Source: Tigriopus japonicus (lineage: Eukaryota > Arthropoda > Copepoda > Harpacticoida > Harpacticidae). Taken from it: a DNA stretch of 64,000 bases. The notes beneath the pieces were generated by a model, which had not been told where the DNA came from, made no database searches, and saw only the letters and a program-made list of their open reading frames with translations. The position numbers and the translations under genes are program-made. The DNA lies in the NCBI GenBank assembly GCA_010645155.1, contig CM021322.1:3985713-4049712 (forward strand), written 5' to 3'. Below are positions 55,475 to 64,000 of the stretch, one piece after another (the stretch's first letter is position 1; each line of letters opens with the position of its first letter).

Positions 55475-56024
55475 AAAGCCTGTCATCGAGGACACTTTTG
55501 TGCTGGGGTAGGTTATCGGAACAATCAGGTGACACATGGGCCTCTTGGGATCAAATTTGACACATTGACGAGGGACGAGATTTGTGGCGCCGAGCGTTGA
55601 ATCGGATCACTATCGATGGATCCCAATGGATACCTGAGTCGGGTTTGTAAAATGCATTTTATTTTCTATTTATTAGCTCCTGGGGAGAAATAAATCTTGT
55701 ACAATTTAGGTGCTAGAGTTTGTTCTGTCCATTTCACTGGGGGAGTCAAGAGCCAAATCAAAGAAAGTGCCTCCTACATTCCAAGCATCTTTCCAATAAT
55801 CAACCAACGTCAGAGTAAAATCAAGACATGTCGAGATTTAAAAGATGTGTTAAGCGCTCTAAGGGAAATCAAGCAGCATTCAATGTAGATGGACAAGAGG
55901 TTGTTAATCCGCCAGGCGAAAATGCGCTACACAATCCTATAGAAAAAAACACATTTGATGACTCAATTCGAACTTGGACCAAGGAGGAACCCCAACTCGA
56001 CTCAACCTTTGAAGAATTCAAGTA
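55475..56024 (+). pseudogene. THAP locus 2, degenerate
   Basis: The remains follow the same two-exon plan as loci 3 and 4. Exon 1 remnant to 55642 shows F-C-A-G-V-G-Y-R-N-N, with the second zinc cysteine replaced by Tyr, then T-H-G-P-L-G-I-K-F. A frameshift follows, after which L-W-R-R-A-L-N-R-I and S-Q-W-I-P-E continue in another frame. Exon 2 from 55710 has R-V-C-S-V-H-F and Y-I-P-S-I-F-P. It stops at 55888 in that frame, while a neighbouring frame stays open to the mariner insertion at 56025. Loss of a zinc ligand plus a frameshift means it cannot make a working THAP domain. Confidence 0.65.
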
Positions 56025-57333
56025 CCGTATGCGTCATAAGTCCTTGAACACTTTTTTAAACTTTCTAAATAATGCAAAAAGAAGGCAATTTTTTGAGATA
56101 CAAAAGACTTTATAATATCCTTCATCTCTTACAAGGTCTTGGCCTATCATTTTTCAAATATTCCACCCTGGGCAGCAATGCAGGCCTCTAGGCGGGCACG
56201 GAACTTGCCGCAAACAGCCTTGAGGGTAGCGGCTGGAATCTTCGCCCACTCCTCCTCGACCTTAGCCTTCATGACCTCCACACTGCTGTGGTAGTTAGCA
56301 TTGGACCTCTTTTCCACGGCGCTCCACATGTAGTAGTCCAATGGATTCAGGTTTGGCGAATTTGGAGGCCATAACTCTTTCGACCAAAATCCATCGGACC
56401 CCAGTTTCCTGGCCAAATACTGTTGGGTGGCCCTGGAAGTGTGACATGGAGCACCATCTTGGGTCCAAACCCAGTTCCCAATGCCATAGGTTGCATTGAG
56501 TGCAGGGAACACCCTATGGGCCAAGATTGACTTGTAACGGTCAGAGCCCAGGGTGCCATTTATCCATATTGGTGGAAATGCTTTGCCGTCGGATCCAATG
56601 ACTCCAAGCATCATTGCACTGGCTGGGTGCTTGGTCCTTCCAGTGAACTTGACCTCTGGGGGAGCATCTGAAGGTGTCTTGGCAATGTATCGGAGGCTTC
56701 GCGAATTGCTGACAGCATCAACTGTAAAAATTTTCTCATCAGAGAAGATCAGGACTTTTCCATGACCTCTTTTGACCTTATTGAGCAGGACCTTGCACCT
56801 GTCCAGTCTCTTCTGCCTCTGTAAGGGTGTCAAACCTTGAACATTGGTAACAGCCCTTGACTTGAGGCCCAAGTCCTCCTTCACAGTCCGTCTGACAGCC
56901 GTTTCATGGACATTTAGATCCCTTGCCATTTTTCGAATGTTCTCCCGCGGGTTGGCCTCAATCTTGGACTTGATGTTCCTCACAAGGCTCAATGTTCGAA
57001 CTGACTTTGGTCTCCCTGATCTGGAACGATCAACCAAGCTTCCAGTCTCATTGTGAAGCCTTTTGATGTTATAAACTGTCCCACGGGCAACACAAAACCT
57101 CTTTGCAATCTGGGAGGGACTGTCTCCAGCCACAATGCGCGCAAGTACTTTTTGGCGCAATGAATACATTTTCCTTTGGTGGCCTCCAGGACAGTGTGAT
57201 GGCTCAATCCAATACATGAATTGAGAGCTGAAGATCACCAAATACTTTGGGAGCTTTGCTTTGCTCCAAAAGAGCGGGATATTCAAAGTTATTGATGTTT
57301 TGAAAAGTGTTCAAGGACTTATGACGCATACGG
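56025..57333 (-). mobile_element. Full-length mariner-like element, DD39D (1309 bp)
   Basis: Terminal inverted repeats of about 31 bp start CCGTATGCGTCATAAGTCCT and are nearly identical at both ends. They are flanked by TA dinucleotides (56023-56024 and 57334-57335), the mariner/Tc1 target. It contains one long uninterrupted transposase frame on the minus strand. With both ends and the ORF preserved, the copy is young and possibly still mobile. Confidence 0.95.
56147..57169 (-). CDS. Mariner/Tc1-superfamily transposase, DD39D type
   Basis: Cuts and pastes the element by binding its inverted repeats. It is 340 residues from the M-Y-S-L-R-Q start at 57169; an in-frame extension reaches 57286. 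Two helix-turn-helix units fill the N-terminal 110 residues, including a G-R-P-like R-S-G-R-P-K linker. The catalytic triad is readable: F-S-D-E-K, then T-Q-D-G-A-P-C-H, then N-P-L-D-Y. There are 39 residues between the second and third Asp, unlike the 34 of classical mariner. Codon use is GC-richer than the neighbourhood. No frameshift or stop interrupts it. Confidence 0.93.
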   Translation of the reverse strand: MYSLRQKVLARIVAGDSPSQIAKRFCVARGTVYNIKRLHNETGSLVDRSRSGRPKSVRTLSLVRNIKSKIEANPRENIRKMARDLNVHETAVRRTVKEDLGLKSRAVTNVQGLTPLQRQKRLDRCKVLLNKVKRGHGKVLIFSDEKIFTVDAVSNSRSLRYIAKTPSDAPPEVKFTGRTKHPASAMMLGVIGSDGKAFPPIWINGTLGSDRYKSILAHRVFPALNATYGIGNWVWTQDGAPCHTSRATQQYLARKLGSDGFWSKELWPPNSPNLNPLDYYMWSAVEKRSNANYHSSVEVMKAKVEEEWAKIPAATLKAVCGKFRARLEACIAAQGGIFEK

Positions 57334-57409
57334 TATACAAAATGGATAGTAGGTGTATTTCTTTTTCTTTGAAATATAACGATCTTCTGGCAGGGCTTCG
57401 CAATCCAAT

Positions 57410-57982
57410 ATGGCGACAAACGCTCTTGCCAATGGTCGCACTAGTGGTGGACCTAATTGCTGTGTTGTTGGATGTTCCAACAATCACTATCGTGATGGTC
57501 CAAGGCACGTCCAATTCTACCCGTTTCCCAAACTTCGGGAAAAGGAACGCCGATTGAAATGGATTCTTAGCGTAAACCGGCGAGCTCCTGATGGGTCATT
57601 ATGGCAACCTACAAAAGGTAGGAGGTCATGACAGAGGACGTACTTGCCAACAAAATGGATTCGGATTAGTTCTCTTCTAGCTTCGAGAGTGTGTTCAGAA
57701 CATTTTGTTCATGGAAAATCCAATGATCCCAAAAGCCGCGACTATGTCCCGTCAATTTTTCCAAAACCACGTGCTTGCAAAGAAATCGCCGAGTCTAGTG
57801 TGTCAAGGCTTAAAAACCGAATTTCTCGAACTGAAGAGGTCTACGTGAAAAACGAATTCGTTGAATCTATAGATGAGAGCGAACCTAATAACGCAACTGA
57901 AACTAATAATATCGAAGCCAAAATTCCGTCTAAGCTCGATGGATTAGATTTTGGTAAGTCTCTAGCGTTACAAAATGACTGA
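57410..57982 (+). CDS. THAP-domain protein, locus 3
   Basis: Exon 1 57410-57617 and exon 2 from 57681, phase 1 junction. N-C-C-V-V-G-C-S-N-N supplies the first zinc cysteines; Q-F-Y-P-F-P and a W follow. R-V-C-S-E-H-F and Y-V-P-S-I-F-P complete the THAP domain early in exon 2. Read through, the protein ends at 57982 after about 169 residues. A strong donor (GTAAGT) at 57954, in phase with the acceptor at 58268-58269 ahead of locus 4, allows a second reading as a two-THAP fusion. Only cDNA can decide. DNA-binding role presumed; target unknown. Confidence 0.8.
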
Positions 57983-58331
57983 AGGCGCAACTTTAATTCA
58001 GATTTTTATGAATTTTGTTTGTAAAAAGATAAATAACAAAACGACTTTCAGATTCGTTCAAATCAGAAAATTTAGAGCCTCATAACCATTAATTGCAAAG
58101 TTTGTTTGGAAAAGCATTTCCAAACTTCAAAAAATTTTAGCTAATGAAGTTAATTTAAGTTATTTGATTTAACCAAGGTTAAATTTGATTAACTAGTGCT
58201 TGCACATAGCGCATTCAAGTATTAATTTATTTGGAAACCAACAACTACTCTAGCCTTTTCATTATTCAGGGAGACAATTCAGTTCGGAAAGGGGACATTT
58301 AGATACTTTTCTCGTCAACCAAATACCTACA

Positions 58332-59076
58332 ATGGATGATAAGAAATGTTGCGTTGAGGGATGTTCCAGAAGAGTGGACGTGGATTTTGTCCATGGCATC
58401 AAGTTCTATCGATTCCCGTCCAAGGATGACTATCGTAGAGAGGCGTGGATCCAAGCAATCAATCGCATCAATCCGGATGGTACCCCTTGGGTGCCCAAAG
58501 ACAGTAAAATATTCAACTGTTCTAAACTTTTACAAACAAACAATCAATGACTTTTTGTCGTTTTTTTCCTTCTCACGTTCAGATTCTCGTGTGTGCTCAT
58601 CTCATTTCGAAGGAGGGGAAAAACAAGACGACCCCTTGAGTCCCGCCTACATTCCTTCCATTTTCCCCAAAGAACAATGCAATCTCAAGACAAGCTCAGT
58701 GGTGTCCCCTTCAGAGACAGAAAAAGAGGATCACCCATTGAAAATTTCATTAGTGGCCACAAAACTGTCTGAAGAAGAAACTCCCTGGCAACCCGTGGAT
58801 GAAGAGACTGTCTCTTGTTTCGGAGATGAATTTCTTGAACTCGATTGCAAGAAGGAAGTCGACATGATTGACCAATCCACGCAAACAACGGGGACCTTGG
58901 AAACATCGGATTCGTTGGTGTGGAGTTGTGAACTGGAAGTTAATGATGAGGTATCATCGTGTGCCACCATGGCCAGAGTTCCAAGTTCAAAAGTAATTCC
59001 GCCCACCTGGTTGAAAGTATCATCGCAGTCTACAGATTTGCCTTCCCTGGAAAGCACAATCAAAGTTGAGTACTGA
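58332..59076 (+). CDS. THAP-domain protein, locus 4
   Basis: Exons 58332-58503 and 58583-59076 give 221 residues. K-C-C-V-E-G-C-S, then I-K-F-Y-R-F-P, a conserved W, P-D-G-T-P-W, and R-V-C-S-S-H-F with Y-I-P-S-I-F-P make a full C2CH THAP domain. The intron sits at the same place and phase as in loci 2 and 3. The C-terminal region is acidic and unassigned. D-Q-S-T-Q-T-T is echoed by A-V-Q-T-D in locus 1, hinting at common descent. The frame is open upstream of the ATG to the acceptor at 58269, so a fusion with locus 3 is possible. AATAAA at 59305-59310. Confidence 0.85.
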
Positions 59077-59954
59077 AAAATGACTTTAAATGGTATTAGG
59101 GGACGAGTGATTGTAATCACGAATCAGAACTACAGATTGTTCTTGCGCTTAGCTAAATGAAGATTGGATAAGCAGATCTCATTTCTTTAATTTAGTGAAG
59201 CAGGCTGTGCTAATAAAAAACATGATACTGTGATATGACCCCGGTTGGATTGAGATGCTACAATTCATGATTTAATATAAATATGTATGCCATGGAATAT
59301 CATGAATAAACAATCCAATCTCAACAGTATGACACATAATTCTTTTTGCCTGTTGACAATCATCACAATATCAATTATTTTTGCCTTACTAATGACAAAC
59401 GAAGAAGGTTTATAAAGTAAGATATGGCTTCCTTAAGAACATAGTTATGCTTTACACAAATTATTCTGGGATTAAAAAGCCATTAACACTTTGAAATAGA
59501 TCTCATGAAAGTGTGTGTAAAATTGTCATTCGAAAAATATCCCGCAGGATTTAAGCGATCGTGAAAAAAAATGCCAGAAGTTGTTCTTTGTGAAAAGATC
59601 GAAAAGTTGTTAAATTTGAGTGAAATGTTCAGAAGTTGCGATTTTTGGTGCACGCTCTATTTTGCAACTTTATCCGAGCCCAAGTTATAAATGTTGCACA
59701 TATCGTTAAAAACTCAGTTGCGATATGTTGATATGGTTCAATATGAAGAAGATAGTATGAAGAGTCAATAAACTGAATAAAAAATAATCGAAGAGACTAA
59801 AAATATCAAAAGTCCCGAAAAGCCCAGAAATGAAAAGCCCAAAAAAACCTCCCGAAAAAACCATGCGGGGTTTTCTTCGATGCAACCCTGCCTCCGCGTT
59901 CTTCTGTGACGAGGTCATTGATACAAACATACCTAAAAGATCGTTAATTATTTT
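59077..59954. other. Intergenic
   Basis: Contains the likely poly-A signal of THAP locus 4 (59305-59310) and AT-rich DNA. No other feature supported. Confidence 0.4.
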
Positions 59955-60990
59955 TATTCTCTTTTATACTTTTATTCTCACTCTTTGTGAGGGATCTAAA
60001 GGCTCAAGACAATCACACTTCGACTTTGAAGTTTGCTGATGACACTAAGTTAAACCGCATCATCAGGGACAATGATGACCGATTGACCTTGCAAAATGAC
60101 ATTGATGGACTTATGAGGTGAAAATTCGATGGTATTTAACCCATCTAAGACCAAAGTGCTGCGTTTTGGTCAGGTCGATGTACCATTGGCTTATGAGATG
60201 GGGGGAATTTCTTTAGAAAGAGTCCAAAAACACAAGGATCTTGGAGTGGTTGCCGATCGGGAGCTCAAATTTTCCCAACATTGCGTGCAAATGGCTGCCA
60301 GTGCGCGGAGGATTTGCGGAACAATCCGGCGAAAATTTACGACCAGAGACCCTACACTTCTCACCCGCCTTTTTACCACCTACGTCAGACCCCGCCTTGA
60401 ATTTTGCTGCCAAATATGGAATCCAGGGCTGAAGAAAGACATCATTCTTATAGAAAACGTCCAGAGAAAATTCTCAAAAATTTTATGTCCCAAAATGGAA
60501 TACGCAAATCGACTTCAATATCTTGGCCAAAACACTTTGGAAGCGAGGAGAAATCGGTTGGATCACATCTTGATGTGGAAAATTCTAAATGGGGTCGTTG
60601 ATGTTGACGCAGCAGCGGTGCCTAAACTCATCGATCAATTGAGGGACCAAAGAGCGGTCAGAACAAGAGGGGTCGAATCTCGTTGCCTTCACCGTCCACC
60701 TTTTCGAACTCGAGCAAGAGAAAATTTCTTTTTCGTTCGAGTAATCCCAAAATGAAACTCTTTGCCGATCAACATTCGGATGTGCACAAACCTCAAAGAA
60801 TTTAAAACTTTTTTACTCCAAAACACACCAGAACATTGCTAAATGAAGATTGAAATTTATTTGTAGGCCCGATGCTTGTTTATATTTATCTTTCTCCAAA
60901 ATATCTTTATACCCGATAACACCAATACTCTTTATACTCACCATATGGTGATTTGAGTGGTCAACCAATAAACAATAATAAACAATAAAT
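59955..60990 (+). mobile_element. 5'-truncated LINE (Jockey/CR1-like)
   Basis: Reverse transcriptase similarity begins near 59955 (L-F-V-R-D-L), with the catalytic F-A-D-D-T-K at about 60032-60049. The frame is lost at about 60118 by a one-base change and resumes at 60129. The remaining frame (60129-60755, 208 residues) has N-P-S-K-T-K, then H-K-D-L-G-V and Y-V-R-P-R-L-E-F-C-C-Q-I-W-N-P, typical of Jockey/CR1-like elements. The 3' UTR ends with AATAAACAATAATAAACAAT. A short copy of this end lies at 751-822 on the other strand. Confidence 0.85.
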
Positions 60991-61309
60991 TAAGTTGCAC
61001 AACAGGGAAGTTTTATTTTCCAGCCAGGAAAATATTGAGGACAATTTGAGCGAAAAAAAAAGAATTTTCAATGCACAAAAGGGCTTAACCAAAATGAATC
61101 AAATGTATCGAAATGTTTCCAAAGGGGCATTTGAACTAAAAGAAAACATTAGCAGCAAAAAAGTTACCGTGAAATGCCCAAAAAACTGTGCCCTCTTTTA
61201 AGGCAAATTGAAAATTCTGTTGTTAAATCAATTAGATGTGAAATGTGCCTCCAAAAACGACCCATGACACTCAACTTAACAAAACTATTTCATGATGACA
61301 AATGACATG

Positions 61310-61440
61310 CAAAATGACATGATAGACATGTTATTCTATCATTCATTTGATAACACATATATATTTATCCAATATGTTTTTTAAACCATGACATGACCTT
61401 GAGTTGCAATAAACTTATTATTAATATTATTTCTCATGAA
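61310..61440 (+). mobile_element. LINE 3'-end fragment, second family
   Basis: CCATGACATGACCTTGAGTT, GCAATAAAC and an ATT-rich tail match the minus-strand fragment at 42.55-42.71 kb. Weaker similarity continues about 80 bp upstream. No coding part. Confidence 0.55.
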
Positions 61441-61604
61441 TTGGTGCACACAGAACAAATTACTAAATAATGGGGCTGTCCGAAAAAAAAATTCTCAAAT
61501 ATTCGGCTCATTTTTCAATTGTTTTGGGCTTATGGAAAAATATAGATATTTCATATCTTGCCACATTTAAGCAAATATTTTTCTGGGCCCCAGTCATTAC
61601 AAGG

Positions 61605-62344
61605 TCTCACTTATAAACGACACAAAAATTAATTCAAGGTTGCGTGAGCAAAAAAGGGCAAAGTTCCGTTGTGAGGTGGGGAAGACATTGCCAGAATGTA
61701 AACATTGCTTCTCCAATGTTAAATTTGCTTCTCATTTAAGGTAGAGAAACCAACTTTCCCCAGAATGCCGTGTCACCTTTGATTCTACAGGGTATATCGC
61801 CTAAAATTCATCCATTCAATCAAAGGCGTTGTCACATAACTACAATCCCAGATGCATTACCTAGGCAGACAAAAGTTCGATTTACATAATGGCCACCTTT
61901 GGTCTTCACCACGGCCTTCAATATTCCCACAGGCTTGTACCTTAATCAGTTTGACCCAAAGCCTCTTCAGAATGGACTAGATGGAAATTTTCATCCAATT
62001 GAGGCCTGGAGATGAATGAGGACATTTATCCTTGTCTCAGAAATGAGAAAAGACAATAATTTTGAACAAGCTGTGTGGTATGTCAAGCAGCCCCATCTTG
62101 TTGAAGGAGCAGGGAAGTTCAGAGGCCATTTTCGCACATTTAAAATTGATTTACAAAAACTTTTGAAAACAAAATAGTTTGCCAAAAGAATACGCAAAAC
62201 ATTATGTTTAAACGAAAAGAGTGAAAGTAATATAAAGCCAACGCATTAAAGGTAGGAATCTTGTCTTCCCCACCTCACAACGGAACTTTGCCCTTTTTTG
62301 CTCACGCAACCTTGAATTAATTTTTGTGTCGTTTATAAGTGAGA
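61605..62344. mobile_element. Element with perfect 83-bp inverted repeats and 9-bp duplication
   Basis: 61605-61687 and 62262-62344 are exact inverted copies (83 of 83 by eye), beginning TCTCACTTATAAACGACACA. A perfect 9-bp direct repeat ATTACAAGG flanks the element (61596-61604 and 62345-62353). Long inverted repeats with a 9-bp duplication point to Mutator-like elements. The 574-bp interior has no transposase, so it is non-autonomous. Identity of the arms suggests a recent insertion. Confidence 0.88.
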
Positions 62345-62353
62345 ATTACAAGG

Positions 62354-63066
62354 CCATCAACTTGCCGATAACAGTAATATTGTTCAGTACATGGACTTCT
62401 GCTTTTCTTCCATGATCTTCGTACATGGTCCAAAATAAAAATAAAAGTTCTAGAAGCTCTGGAACGCTCTGAATCTTGTAAAAACGTCTTGTGCGTTGAT
62501 ATCGGTTTTAACCTTCCTGTACAACGAATGCGACGCTTTATTATCAATAAATGTCCAACATCCTCAAAATGGGCCTGACAAATGTATAAACCTCCACAGT
62601 CTTTTAAGTAGAAGTGTAAAAAGGAGCAAAATATCATATTGACATTTTAAGCTTTATCCTTCTGAATACCAACTTGGTTGAAATATCTTGCCTATAGTGA
62701 ATTTGTTTTTAAACTATGTACGCGTAGTGGTGATCTCAAAATTACTTGGAATCTTTTATTCCATTCTATCATTGTGAAAGCAAGGGCGTTAAAAAGCAAC
62801 AAGTTTGTGCCATTTACCTTATCGTATTTTTTTTAGCTTAAATTTTAAAAAGCACTCGTGTAAGTGGCGATTTATATTCTAAATGAATGATTTTCATTCA
62901 AATCCGTGAATGTGGTGTTTCTTGTAAACTAGGCGCCTTCCACTTGAGTTCACGTCATTTTAGCTTGCCACTGTTTATAGAAAACAAATTGCCTCTCAAA
63001 GATTTCGAGTAGTCTAGATGAAAATAAAATGACATGGTGTGAACTTCATTCAGTGACTTCAGTGTG
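62354..63066. other. Intergenic, upstream of the DC-STAMP-domain gene
   Basis: No feature recognised. The last 100 bp probably include its promoter and 5' UTR. Confidence 0.4.
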
Positions 63067-64000
63067 ATGGAGAATCTACACCAAAGGCGTCAAAAGTTCG
63101 AGGTGGGATTGAGCGAGGATTTTAAAACCCAGTCTAATGGCAAACCCCAGGCACACAACCCGTTGAAAAGCTTTTTCCGCCATTCAAGATTAGCCGGGTT
63201 ACCACTTGCTCTCCTGTATGGGTTTCTTATTTATTACTACGTCACTTATCTCATCCTTGATCCAATGATTCCCGTAATGAAGAGATCCAATAATACGAGA
63301 AATATGGCTAACAGGTAAGAATGAACGACAAAAACTGGTTTTTTCCACGTTTACTATTTCAACTTTCTAAAATATCTAAATGTGAAAGAAGTTCGGCAGC
63401 ATTTGAAGAGCCTTGTCAATACTCTGCATTTCCGAGTGGTCGTTTTCAAACCATTACAAAAAATGAAACGATGGGTAATAGGAAGTAAGTAATGGAATAA
63501 CATTTGAACAGAACCGGCAATACTTTTATGATTCCATCGTCTTTCTTTAGTCACGTTCTAGGAGCATCTTTGGGTCTGGCCATGACAGGTTCCTTGGGAC
63601 TAGCCAGTATATTTTCTACACATACTCGAAGTTCCATGATGCTCATCATACCCGGTTTGTTTGCCGATCGAGGTAATGAAATCCTTTTCTTTTGAAAAGA
63701 GCATTTTGATTGATAAAATATAAGAGCAATTGCAAATTGAGAAAGGAAATGTTGTAAGCAAAATCAGGGCTTGGCCTTGTTTCCAATATCCTTCTTCTGT
63801 TTGGAACATTCTTCATCATTTTTCAAAGGATTTCGTTCATCAGGTAGGTCTTTAATGCTGACTGCAGCAATGGGAATCCTCATAGACGGTCCAATCAGCA
63901 ATATCAATTATAACGTTGAACAAATCATTGGAAGTATTACATGCATGTATGAGCAAATGAAGACCATGGCATGTCAATACGACATTCAGTTTGGAAATGT
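63067..64000 (+). CDS. DC-STAMP-domain protein (DCST1/DCST2 type), N-terminal part
   Basis: Three exons are visible: 63067-63314, 63551-63672 and 63844 to the window end, about 175 residues so far. A first membrane segment (L-P-L-A-L-L-Y-G-F-L-I-Y-Y-Y) is followed by a glycine-rich hydrophobic region (G-A-S-L-G-L-A-M-T-G-S-L-G-L). The family block R-S-L-M-L-T-A-A-M ... D-G-P-I-S-N-I-N-Y-N comes next, with I-T-C a little later. DCST proteins are multi-pass membrane proteins, including Drosophila sneaky, needed in sperm for fertilisation. The acceptor at 63842-63843 was chosen because it keeps the family block in frame. Paralogue cannot be decided from this part. Confidence 0.82.

Noticed and set aside
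63774..63842. Alternative third exon of the DC-STAMP gene after AATCAG
   Set aside because: Using it leads to a stop at the following TAG, whereas the acceptor at 63842-63843 gives the conserved family block in frame.

Overview
This is eukaryotic nuclear DNA, AT-rich and full of introns, almost certainly from an arthropod. The evidence is GT-AG introns of mostly 60-300 bp, a neuromedin-U/pyrokinin/CAPA-type neuropeptide receptor, a THAP-gene cluster, and many cut-and-paste transposons. A crustacean such as a copepod would fit, but that is an inference and nothing here fixes the species. No CRISPR array, operon or other prokaryotic feature is present. Gene models below were built by hand from reading frames, splice sites and phase. 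Each multi-exon CDS adds up to a whole number of codons.

Layout. 1-0.8 kb: 3' end of a Ty3/gypsy-type retrotransposon, then a LINE 3' tail. 2.5-3.6 kb: NUDT9-type ADP-ribose pyrophosphatase (+). 6.6-7.6 kb: two related hAT-like MITEs, each with its own perfect 8-bp target duplication; the second lies just upstream of nardilysin (7.7-11.2 kb, +). 11.8-12.95 kb: a 1.2-kb foldback element. 13.1-16.5 kb (-): a CAAP1-like protein with a very long charged C-terminal extension. 19.7-37.5 kb (-): a neuropeptide GPCR in seven coding exons, with a complete arylsulfatase-B-like gene (21.3-31.6 kb, +) nested in its 13-kb intron. 39.3-39.9 kb: truncated, GC-rich mariner/Tc1 fragment. 41.4-47.3 kb (+): secreted or lysosomal GH31 alpha-glucosidase with a trefoil domain. 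48.0-50.1 kb (-): intronless C2H2 zinc-finger plus USP-like (C19) protein. 50.2-51.4 kb: hAT-like element. 53.6-59.1 kb: four THAP loci, one of them degenerate and followed by an apparently intact DD39D mariner (56.0-57.3 kb). 60-61 kb: 5'-truncated LINE with reverse transcriptase remains. 61.6-62.3 kb: element with perfect 83-bp inverted repeats and a 9-bp duplication. 63.1 kb to the end: start of a DC-STAMP-domain gene (+), cut by the window edge.

The host genes do not form a pathway; they are ordinary, independently transcribed genes. ARSB and the alpha-glucosidase are both hydrolases of the lysosomal or secreted type. The most distinctive content is the mobile-element record. At least a dozen non-autonomous DNA elements can be delimited to the base by their target-site duplications, including a foldback family with 7-bp duplications that has three copies here.
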